A stretch of 35,481 nt of DNA, from NCBI GenBank assembly GCA_022511265.1, contig JAFLRX010000013.1, positions 1 through 35,481 of the forward strand, written 5' to 3'. The notes below the pieces were generated by a model, which made no database searches, had not been told where the DNA came from, and saw only the letters and a program-made list of their open reading frames with translations. Within the stretch, counting starts at the first letter, position 1, and each line of letters starts with the position of its first letter. The position numbers and the translations under genes were made by a program. This stretch comes from Eubacterium sp. GTDB lineage: Bacteria; Bacillota; Clostridia; Oscillospirales; Ruminococcaceae. Positions 24,979-30,989 of the stretch are shown here, one piece after another.

Positions 24979-26034
24979 TTATTCCAATGTCAGGCGGTAT
25001 CTGGGCGTGATAAGCGCGCTTGCGAATACATCCGCGGCAGGTTGTTCGTAAGGGATAGCCTGCGTGGACGGGAGGATCACCAGCTCCATGCTGTGCTCTC
25101 CCGCCTTTGGTAACACAGAGCGTGGTATGCCGCAGCAGAGCATTTTGTTGTCTTCACTGTCAAAACGCATAAACTGCCTGCCGTCAAACGCGTTTACTAA
25201 TTCATTATCAATAAATACGCATGCATAGCAATCATAAGTCTCGCTTAATTGCGCTGTGACTGTAAGCCTGTCTGTATCTCCGCCTATTTTCACGGGTGTA
25301 TAATAATGATTTCCGTCTTTGCCGAGTTCTTCCGCTCGTTCGATCGAATAGCCGATGTCTGTTATATATGAATACTGTTCATATCCCTCTTTATCCAGCA
25401 GACCGTCAATGTAATCATCAGCCGCAGCAACATAAGAATTATCGGCTTTGCCGTCCTTAACTGTCATTGCTCTGAAAGAAGAGGCTACCGTCATCTGCAA
25501 TTCCTGACGTCCTTCCTGCGGCATAAAATCAGGCATACCTCTGCATATTACGGAAACCTTTTTCATTCCGCCGCTTTCGGTTTTTATCTCAGGTATTGAA
25601 ATGGATAAGATAGAAGAATTGTAATTATTAACGGTAACACGGCTTTTTTCGGAAAGCTCACCGCCGTCTATGCTGTGTGGGATAAGCACACCGTCGCAAA
25701 ACACATAAATATCCAAGTCGCTTTGCTCCAGCCTTAGCGAGATGTCAGGTGATGCGGTTATTCGGGCGGAAAGATTTATTTCTCCCTCGACAGGGGCGAG
25801 AAGATTGACCGGAGTATCATATCCGTCCTCGGATTTTCCAAGCAAAAGCAAAGATAATCCATAGCTGAAGTATGCGTTGCTTGACGCAGGCTTAGAGGTG
25901 TCTGTGTTTTCTGATGTGCTGTGCATATCGCTGTATGTGCTTTCATCATACGGGTATATCACCGGACCGTTGGTCCCTCTGCACCCTGTCAGCAAAAGCA
26001 TAGCAGCAAATATTATAAAAAATAATTTTCTCAT
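24979..26034 (-). CDS. Lipoprotein of unknown function
   Basis: 351 residues with a lipoprotein signal (MRKLFFIIFAAMLLLTGC; Cys lipidated). The rest has no motif I recognise: a Ser/Thr/Asp linker to about 50, then beta-rich sequence with two similar halves (INLSARITASPDISLRLEQSDLDIYVFCDGVLI and LTVTAQLSETYDCYACVFIDNELV), each describing a strand pair around V(F/I)(C/D)(D/N)(G/N)xL(I/V). It sits 22 nt upstream of the first permease gene and 22 nt after the other lipoprotein gene, so it is likely an outer-face partner of the ABC system, such as a substrate-binding or immunity component. Function not assigned. Confidence 0.7.
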   Translation of the reverse strand: MRKLFFIIFAAMLLLTGCRGTNGPVIYPYDESTYSDMHSTSENTDTSKPASSNAYFSYGLSLLLLGKSEDGYDTPVNLLAPVEGEINLSARITASPDISLRLEQSDLDIYVFCDGVLIPHSIDGGELSEKSRVTVNNYNSSILSISIPEIKTESGGMKKVSVICRGMPDFMPQEGRQELQMTVASSFRAMTVKDGKADNSYVAAADDYIDGLLDKEGYEQYSYITDIGYSIERAEELGKDGNHYYTPVKIGGDTDRLTVTAQLSETYDCYACVFIDNELVNAFDGRQFMRFDSEDNKMLCCGIPRSVLPKAGEHSMELVILPSTQAIPYEQPAADVFASALITPRYRLTLE

Positions 26035-26056
26035 ACCGTTTTCTTCCTGTTCTATA

Positions 26057-27196
26057 CTACACTACTGTGATTTTTCCTTTATCAGGTTTTGATATTTGTA
26101 CAAATTCCTCTCCGCTTTTATCTGAGATAAAGAAATTTATCCGCTGATCTGCGTTATATGTTCCTATCAATATTTTTTCGATATTGGGAAAATATGTTAT
26201 ATTGCTGACAGTGCTGCCGAACAGATCAGTTATAGTATCTATCGGCTGACCGCTGTTCTGCTGTTCTCTCGCCAGCTCCGGCAGGTTTAATACCTCTGCG
26301 GTCTCGCCGGTTTCCGTATCATATTTATATATTACGCTTCTGTCGGATGCGGTGCAAAAATAAATCGTTTTTTCTATCATAGTGCGGAGGCTTACACCGC
26401 TCAAAATCATTTTTTCATTCTCTCCGTCCATATCGCAGGTGAATATATCCGACGACAAAAAGTTGCCGGTCGTGTAATATATTTTATTGTCAGCATACCA
26501 ATTCGGATCGGCACCGTCTTTTATTTTTGTTACGGTTCCGTCATTAAGATCGGCAACAAACATGTAATCAACATGATCAAAGGTATACGCGTCTCCTAAT
26601 AATGTATCTTTATCTATCGCGAAAAACGAACAGCGTTCATCCTCCGCCGCCACAACAGGGTCGCGCAACAGCTCTCCGTCATAACTGATTTTAAAAAAAT
26701 AGTTTAAACCGACGCAGATGATCCCGTCGTCGGTCGGTATAGCTCCAAAATGTCCGAGTGTGTCTGTCCATTCATAATCTTTTTCAAAATCGGAGACAAA
26801 GTTGTTTTCGTATATCTTTTCAATATCGTCTCCTTTTTTGTAATACAAAATATTGCCGTCTGTATAATAAAATCCGCCTTCATAGGCTCGAACAATAACA
26901 TGTTCCTGGAAAAATTCGCCGTCACATTCAGTAGTATCATGATTGCAGAGCGGCTTGTCGCAGTTGACTGATATTCTATTTTCAAGAATGTCAATTCTGT
27001 AATATTCATTATAAATATATCTGCCGTCTGCGGTGTATGAGTAAATGCCGGGTCTCATATCGTTGGCAGAGCCTGATAACATATTATCGTTACTGCTGAT
27101 ACCGTTAATGTCGGATATATAAAGTCTGCCGGTAGAACAGGATGACAGTAATATTACCGCGGCTAAAGCAAAACATATAATGAGATATTTTTTCAT
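26057..27196 (-). CDS. Lipoprotein with propeller-like fold (DUF5050-type)
   Basis: 379 residues with signal MKKYLIICFALAAVILLSSC. It carries a Cys-x3-P-x-Cys-x-His-x4-Cys motif (CDKPLCNHDTTEC, near residue 85), which I associate with a Firmicute lipoprotein group built of repeated blades, and several IYY/IIYKYDTETGE-type strands (for example GGFYYTDGNILYYKKGDDIEKIYE) expected of a beta-propeller. GAAAGGA lies 9 nt upstream of the ATG at 27196. First gene of the five-gene ABC operon. The motif could bind metal or form disulfides. Role unknown; a sensor or binding partner of the exporter is an inference. Confidence 0.72.
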   Translation of the reverse strand: MKKYLIICFALAAVILLSSCSTGRLYISDINGISSNDNMLSGSANDMRPGIYSYTADGRYIYNEYYRIDILENRISVNCDKPLCNHDTTECDGEFFQEHVIVRAYEGGFYYTDGNILYYKKGDDIEKIYENNFVSDFEKDYEWTDTLGHFGAIPTDDGIICVGLNYFFKISYDGELLRDPVVAAEDERCSFFAIDKDTLLGDAYTFDHVDYMFVADLNDGTVTKIKDGADPNWYADNKIYYTTGNFLSSDIFTCDMDGENEKMILSGVSLRTMIEKTIYFCTASDRSVIYKYDTETGETAEVLNLPELAREQQNSGQPIDTITDLFGSTVSNITYFPNIEKILIGTYNADQRINFFISDKSGEEFVQISKPDKGKITVV

Positions 27197-27240
27197 AATA
27201 TAGTCCTTTCAAATCACCGTCGGTGCAGTAAAAATGCCGC

Positions 27241-27246
27241 ATTATA
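27241..27246 (-). promoter_or_regulatory. Likely -10 box of the ABC/lipoprotein operon
   Basis: TATAAT on the minus strand about 45 nt before the ATG at 27196. The hexamer 17 bp upstream does not resemble TTGACA, suggesting an activator-dependent or weak promoter. Confidence 0.4.
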
Positions 27247-27474
27247 GTTTGGTGTTATTGGTGTAATGACAATGAAATATGCATCGCTGTGTAAGTGTTA
27301 GATATAAAAAATATATCTTTGTTTGTATACTACGTTTTTTTACGAAAATATTACAAAAAATTCAGAAAAATTTTCATACGTTTTTTGGTTGCGGTTTATA
27401 TTTAATTTTGTGCGCTTTTTGTTTTAGGGCGGACGGCATAAGCGCGCTCAAAAACTGCGCCGCGATAAAAAAGA

Positions 27475-27505
27475 AAAACCGCTTAAACAGAGTTTAAGCG
27501 GTTTT
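27475..27505 (-). terminator. Terminator of the ExbB/ExbD-like operon
   Basis: AAAACCGCTTAAAC (27475-27488) pairs with GTTTAAGCGGTTTT (27492-27505), a 14-bp stem with a 3-nt loop, followed leftward by a long T tract (TTTTTCTTTTTT on the minus strand). Confidence 0.92.
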
Positions 27506-27529
27506 ATGTTCATACCTCAATGGGTATTT

Positions 27530-28000
27530 TTATTCGTTATAATTTACTGTGATACCGAGTGAGTCCTCAAGCTCTGCCAAAACAGACTTTACGCTGTCAT
27601 AGACGGACTTTATCGCGCGGGGATGTTCAAGCTCATAGCTCTTTTCCGTGCCGAGCGCGATTATTTTCTCCTTGAGCTCGGCCTCTGTGCAAAGCTCACC
27701 GTCAAAATAAATATCCTCGTCTTCGATCTTGATTATCACTTTGTCGGTCTCGGGCTCGCTGCTGTCGGCGGCCGCCGAGCTGTCGCTTGACGAGCTGCTG
27801 TCATTCTGACTGCCCAGTCCGAATGCTCCGCCGCCTCCCCAGCCAAACGGGTTGAAGAACATAAACACAAGCGCCGCGATAATCAGCAGCAAAAGAAAAA
27901 TAAATATCCCTTTGCCGCGTTTTTTACGCTTTTTCTTTTCCTTGCGCTTAGGCTCGTTAAAATCGGGCTGTTCGTGATTCGGGTGTTTTTCGTGTTTCAT
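27530..28000 (-). CDS. Small membrane protein with ExbD/TolR-like periplasmic domain
   Basis: 156 residues. A Lys/Arg-rich N-terminus (RKEKKKRKKRGKG) is followed by one helix (GIFIFLLLLIIAALVFMFF, about 31-50), a Gly/Phe stretch, a Ser/Asp linker, then about 65 residues, VIIKIEDEDIYFDGE and the following ELKEKI, that fit the ExbD/TolR outer domain style (strand, x-x-x-I-Y-F-D-G-E, helix). Unlike true ExbD its helix lacks the channel aspartate. AAAGGAT precedes the ATG. It is the last gene of a three-gene operon with ExbB- and ExbD-like genes, 27 nt after the second. Likely a partner or decoy of the ExbD-like subunit; role unproven. Confidence 0.6.
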   Translation of the reverse strand: MKHEKHPNHEQPDFNEPKRKEKKKRKKRGKGIFIFLLLLIIAALVFMFFNPFGWGGGGAFGLGSQNDSSSSSDSSAAADSSEPETDKVIIKIEDEDIYFDGELCTEAELKEKIIALGTEKSYELEHPRAIKSVYDSVKSVLAELEDSLGITVNYNE

Positions 28001-28027
28001 AGCTTATCCTTTCAAATTTCATATTCA

Positions 28028-28654
28028 CTAAAGCGGATTACAGTGGTATCTGAAATTTCCGCTGTTTGCTCTTATTTCGGCGCTTTTAAGCACCTCGTCT
28101 ATCGCCGCGTAATCGTCTTGATATACGTTGTGTGTATCGTAGGAGAACACGACGTACACTATCGTCGAGTTTGATTCGTCGGTCGTAATTTTCGTTATGT
28201 ACTCATTTATGAATATTTTCAGTCGGTTTATCGCGGTGTTGAGGTCAGCGTCGTCTCGTATCTCATACATACCCTCGCCGAAATCGCTGTTACTGCCGAA
28301 GGACAGATAACGCACGGCGTTGTCGTATTTGTTCTCAAGCCCGACGTTTATCACAAAAACGACGTCGTCCATATATTCATAGCTTTCGAGCCGTTTTTCC
28401 GCCTCGTCCAGCCGCTCGATAAGCTCTTCAAGACTTCCCTCGCTGAGCTTTGCCAGCGCCTCGTTAAGCTGCTCGGTCAGATCGTCTATCTCGTTTTCTT
28501 TTTCGAGATTTTCGGTCTGCGCCGCTTCCAGCGCCGTCTGCTTTTCGGTGATAAGCTTGCTGTTTTCCGCCATCACCATGAAAATGATTATCATAATTAC
28601 GTCAAGCAGTGAGGTGAGCTCGATAATGATATCGCGTCTTCGTCTGCGCCGCAT
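28028..28654 (-). CDS. ExbD/TolR-like proton-channel subunit with coiled-coil insert
   Basis: 208 residues. A short Arg-rich start (RRRRRR) is followed by the helix IIIELTSLLDVIMIIIFMVMA. It aligns with the ExbD helix (VTPFIDVMLVLLIIFMV); Asp18 matches the proton-carrying aspartate. Residues about 30-90 are a strongly charged coiled coil (LEAAQTENLEKENEIDDLTEQLNEALAKL style) that ordinary ExbD lacks; 95-208 are an outer alpha/beta domain ending in a HCNPL tail. The start codon overlaps the stop of the ExbB-like gene (TAATG), so the two are co-translated. Expected to form, with the ExbB-like subunit, an ion-driven motor complex in the membrane. See finding for why this is unexpected here. Confidence 0.75.
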   Translation of the reverse strand: MRRRRRRDIIIELTSLLDVIMIIIFMVMAENSKLITEKQTALEAAQTENLEKENEIDDLTEQLNEALAKLSEGSLEELIERLDEAEKRLESYEYMDDVVFVINVGLENKYDNAVRYLSFGSNSDFGEGMYEIRDDADLNTAINRLKIFINEYITKITTDESNSTIVYVVFSYDTHNVYQDDYAAIDEVLKSAEIRANSGNFRYHCNPL

Positions 28655-29115
28655 TATTGCTCCCTCTTTTCTTCGTCGTACTCATGTATGAGGTAGTCAG
28701 CCTCGTCAAGAGCCGAGTCAAGGCGCGCGGTGATAAATGAGTCCATGATTTTGAAGATTATCGCCGCGACAAGTCCCGCAAAGGTGGTTATCAAGGCCGA
28801 TGAAAAATTCGCGGACAAATCATCCGTCCCCGAAAGCCGCATAAGCGACGCCACCGTGCCCAGTATTCCGAGCAACGGGAACACCGCCGTGATGTTCGTA
28901 AAAAGCGCGTAAACCCCGGAGGCTTTGCCGGCACAATCCAACAGCTCGCGGCTTTCCTCATCGGAAAGCTTCAGCTTTGCCTCGATACCTATTCTTCGGT
29001 CGGTTTTCGGACGTACGATGCCTTCAAGCTTTTTTATCATTTTCAGATTGAAATAGAAAACCGCAATATTAAACGCGAACAGCAAAATGATCATGACTGT
29101 TATAATTTCGGGCAT
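28654..29115 (-). CDS. ExbB/TolQ/MotA-like proton-channel subunit
   Basis: 153 residues. The start is ATG 29115, 7 nt after GGAG; the ATG at 29121 lies only 1 nt from it. Three membrane helices: about 3-28, then SGVYALFTNITAVFPLLGILGTVASLM, then SALITTFAGLVAAIIFKIMDSFI. The LGILGTVxSLM and ALITTFAGLVAAI strings are the MotA/TolQ/ExbB signature; the conserved Thr-Thr of the third helix is present. At 153 residues it is shorter than E. coli ExbB (about 240), lacking the large cytoplasmic domain. It is the first gene of the operon under a perfect promoter at 29156. Confidence 0.8.
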   Translation of the reverse strand: MPEIITVMIILLFAFNIAVFYFNLKMIKKLEGIVRPKTDRRIGIEAKLKLSDEESRELLDCAGKASGVYALFTNITAVFPLLGILGTVASLMRLSGTDDLSANFSSALITTFAGLVAAIIFKIMDSFITARLDSALDEADYLIHEYDEEKREQ

Positions 29116-29155
29116 AGACATTCTCCGTTCGTAAAAAATATTATACTTTATCTAC

Positions 29156-29184
29156 ATTATACATTAAATTTCGACCTTTGTCAA
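29156..29184 (-). promoter_or_regulatory. Consensus promoter of the ExbB/D-like operon
   Basis: Minus strand: TTGACA (rc of 29179-29184), 17-bp spacer, TATAAT (rc of 29156-29161). Confidence 0.85.
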
Positions 29185-29195
29185 CACGGTTTTCC

Positions 29196-29224
29196 TTGCG
29201 TTTTTTTCTTGAAAAAGGTACAAT
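29196..29224 (+). promoter_or_regulatory. Predicted promoter of the structured leader
   Basis: TTGCGT (29196-29201, weak -35), 17-bp spacer, TACAAT (29219-29224). The expected start, about 7 nt later, is 29231, exactly the first base of the long stem. The -35 is poor, so this is moderate support. Confidence 0.5.
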
Positions 29225-29230
29225 ACGTGT

Positions 29231-29507
29231 AGGCATATTGGAATCGAACCCAAGCCGCCTCACAGCGACCCTTTTGGGCGCTTTTTGCCCTTTCTTCTTA
29301 GGAGGGCGCCAGCCCGCCGTCATCAGAAATGACAAAAATCACCTCAAAATGATTCGCTGTGAGGTGCCTTGCAGTTTTTACGGAGCAGATTTTTACCGAG
29401 ACTAGAAAAATACCGCAGGCAATACTTGCGTATTGGCAAGGGATTTGACGACGTATCGGTGAAAATATGCCCGTAAAAACCGACTTGGGTTCGACTCCCG
29501 TATGCCT
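29231..29507 (+). ncRNA. Candidate structured RNA, three-way junction leader
   Basis: Outer stem: 29231-29254 pairs with 29484-29507 (22 of 24 positions, one G-U). Branch A: CCTCACAGCGA (29258-29268) with TCGCTGTGAGG (29354-29364), perfect, enclosing GGGC/GCCC hairpins. Branch B: TTTTTACGG (29375-29383) with CCGTAAAAA (29471-29479), perfect; inside it 29389-29402 pairs with 29453-29466 (12 of 14) and a terminal hairpin CAATAC-TTGC-GTATTG (29420-29435). The junction linkers are 3, 10 and 4 nt. The right arm of the outer stem contains GGGTTCGACTCCC, like a tRNA T-arm, but no tRNA can be folded. No known riboswitch or RNA class was recognised. It ends 4 nt before the GGAGG of the next gene. Could instead be a dispersed DNA repeat. 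Confidence 0.6.
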
Positions 29508-29522
29508 GATTGGAGGTATAAA

Positions 29523-29936
29523 ATGAACAGACTGAATAATATGGAATTTGACGCAAGCTGTAAGAAAACAACGGCGGTTATCGCGGGATTGTTATTTTTG
29601 CTTGCCGCGCTGTGGTTCGCGGACAGGGCAGGGCTTTCGCCATGGTTAAGGTTTGTAGTGGTATTCACGGGTGATCTGTGTGCCTGCGCAATAATAACGC
29701 TGTATTGCAGGATGGTGACTTATGCGTTATTTCCCGAGCGGGGGAAAGCGCGGCTTATCGCTTTTCATATCGCCGATACAGTCGGCGAGGTGCTGAAGTT
29801 GGTTTTTCTGCTGCTGCCGATAGTGATCTACGGAGCAACAAACCCTCTGCCGCAGCTGCTCGCACTGATAACGGATATTGCTTTGTCAAGATATTTTTAT
29901 GTCGGTTTGCTGAAATCAGATACAGGTGTTGAATAA
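29523..29936 (+). CDS. Small four-helix membrane protein, unknown function
   Basis: 137 residues from ATG 29523, which has GGAGGT 5-6 nt upstream. Four hydrophobic segments: about 16-38 (TTAVIAGLLFLLAALWFA), 41-66 (WLRFVVVFTGDLCACAIITLYC), 78-104 and 109-130. Two Cys in helix 2. No motif I recognise. It starts 15 nt after the structured element, whose outer stem may control its translation. It is convergent with the PHP gene and ends at a shared terminator. Confidence 0.7.
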   Translation: MNRLNNMEFDASCKKTTAVIAGLLFLLAALWFADRAGLSPWLRFVVVFTGDLCACAIITLYCRMVTYALFPERGKARLIAFHIADTVGEVLKLVFLLLPIVIYGATNPLPQLLALITDIALSRYFYVGLLKSDTGVE

Positions 29937-29940
29937 TAAA

Positions 29941-29978
29941 AAGGCTGACTGCGATATACAGTCAGCCTTGTTGCTTTT
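29941..29978. terminator. Bidirectional terminator
   Basis: AAGGCTGACTG (29941-29951) pairs with CAGTCAGCCTT (29959-29969), with T-rich tails in both directions, between two convergent genes. Confidence 0.9.
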
Positions 29979-30002
29979 TGCGTCATATCATACCGGAAAA
30001 CA

Positions 30003-30683
30003 TCAATCACGGTTTAACTCGAAAATATTCATATCACCGCTTTTCACACGGCGGACAAAATCCTGCTCGTCTATGATCGGCTCGGCGGAACACATTCCCG
30101 CCAGTTTGGTCTGTTTAGAGGCTGAGTGGTTATCGCTGCCGGCAAATTCCAACAGCCCGTAGCTTTCGGCGTATATTTTTGCCATTTTATTTTCAAACTC
30201 GGTTCTTTGCGCGTTAATTATCTCTACGCCGTGAATATTTCTCGGAAACAAACGGATATGATCTATGTAAGAGGCTTCGCGAAAAGGGTGGGCTTGTATT
30301 ACCAGCGCGCCGCATTCCATATAAAAGGAAAGCTCTTCGCTTTTGCGCATATGCTCTATCTGCGGGTTTTCCAAAAACCGCTTTTTGTCAAGACCGTATA
30401 TCAAAAAATCCGTCCCGCCGTATGACTGCTCTACTCCGCAAAACACCTTTATCCCTATTTCTTTTCCTATTTTTACGCCCTCTTCATAATCGGAAAAATA
30501 GTATTCTATTTTTTCTTCATACGGCTTTGATCTGTCGACGTTTATATTTCCGTCTATAAAGTGATTGGTTATAAAAACACCGTCATATCCCATGTCCTTG
30601 TAAAATTGCAGAGACTCTCTGACCGTTGCGCTGGCGCAGCTGCTGACAGGGCTTGTGTGTAAATGTGTCTCGTATTTATACAT
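30003..30683 (-). CDS. PHP-domain metal-dependent phosphoesterase
   Basis: 226 residues from ATG 30683 (MYKYETHLHT), with AGAGGTGA 5 nt upstream; the open frame to 30758 crosses the leader and has no ribosome site. The metal ligands of the PHP family are all in place: His7 and His9 (THLH), His41 (ITNH), Glu85 (GVEQ), His132 (QAHPF), Asp184 and His186 (SDNH). A stand-alone PHP domain, as in phosphodiester/phosphoester hydrolases or histidinol-phosphatase-like enzymes; histidinol phosphatase itself is usually in a his operon, absent here, so substrate is open. Its promoter is perfect and the leader has a 7-bp hairpin. Confidence 0.85.
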   Translation of the reverse strand: MYKYETHLHTSPVSSCASATVRESLQFYKDMGYDGVFITNHFIDGNINVDRSKPYEEKIEYYFSDYEEGVKIGKEIGIKVFCGVEQSYGGTDFLIYGLDKKRFLENPQIEHMRKSEELSFYMECGALVIQAHPFREASYIDHIRLFPRNIHGVEIINAQRTEFENKMAKIYAESYGLLEFAGSDNHSASKQTKLAGMCSAEPIIDEQDFVRRVKSGDMNIFELNRD

Positions 30684-30748
30684 ACGTTCACCTCTTGATA
30701 TGCTGTGGCTTATGGATTTAAGCCAATGTAATTCGTTTTGTAAGCTGC

Positions 30749-30777
30749 ATTGTAACATATAATTTGCTTTTTGTCAA
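30749..30777 (-). promoter_or_regulatory. Promoter of the PHP gene
   Basis: Minus strand: TTGACA (rc of 30772-30777), 17-bp spacer, TACAAT (rc of 30749-30754). Confidence 0.8.
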
Positions 30778-30906
30778 CGCTCTAAAAAAATATGTTAAGA
30801 AGCGGTCTTTGTAATGAGCTTTGTTTTACGGTATTTTTTTGTGTTCCGGCACAGTAATCAGCTATTGTCAAAATGCACAAATATTATTCAAATGTAACAG
30901 TCATCC

Positions 30907-30935
30907 TTGACAGAAACAAAAAAATACAGTACAAT
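30907..30935 (+). promoter_or_regulatory. Promoter of the second giant surface protein
   Basis: TTGACA (30907-30912), 17-bp spacer, TACAAT (30930-30935); predicted leader about 48 nt. Confidence 0.8.
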
Positions 30936-30989
30936 ATATAATATATTTTGATTTTATATAATCAAAAACTAAATGAAAGGGTGACGTTA

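Larger units (their letters stand above)
27197..27529. other. Intergenic region before the ABC operon
   Basis: No convincing gene in 333 bp. A TATAAT -10 for the leftward ABC operon is at 27241-27246 (minus) but no good -35 is seen upstream. The right part holds the terminator of the ExbB/D operon. Confidence 0.6.
29116..29522. other. Divergent gap with back-to-back promoters and a structured element
   Basis: 407 bp. From left: leftward promoter (29156-29184), rightward promoter (29196-29224) and a 277-nt nested inverted-repeat element (29231-29507) reaching almost to the ribosome site of the next gene. Short open frames on both strands here carry an ESNPSR/GFDSN string that comes from the repeat arms and are not genes. 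Confidence 0.75.
30684..30989. other. Divergent intergenic region with two strong promoters
   Basis: 306 bp, no gene seen. It holds the leftward PHP promoter (30749-30777), a leader hairpin TGGCTTA (30706-30712) / TAAGCCA (30719-30725), and the rightward promoter of the second giant surface protein (30907-30935). Confidence 0.75.

Noticed and set aside
29141-29405. Open frames on both strands across the structured element (ESNPSR and GFDSN strings)
   Set aside because: No ribosome sites, and the strings arise from translating the inverted-repeat arms.
29231-29507. A MITE-type insertion
   Set aside because: Long terminal inverted repeats are present, but the flanks show no target-site duplication and the left end coincides with a predicted transcription start. 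Not excluded, only less supported.
29416-29510. Possible tRNA: CAGGCA/TGCCTG ends with a T-arm-like GGGTTCGACTCCC
   Set aside because: The T-stem has only four pairs, no anticodon stem-loop of correct size is found, and the same bases pair far better in the 24-position stem with 29231-29254.
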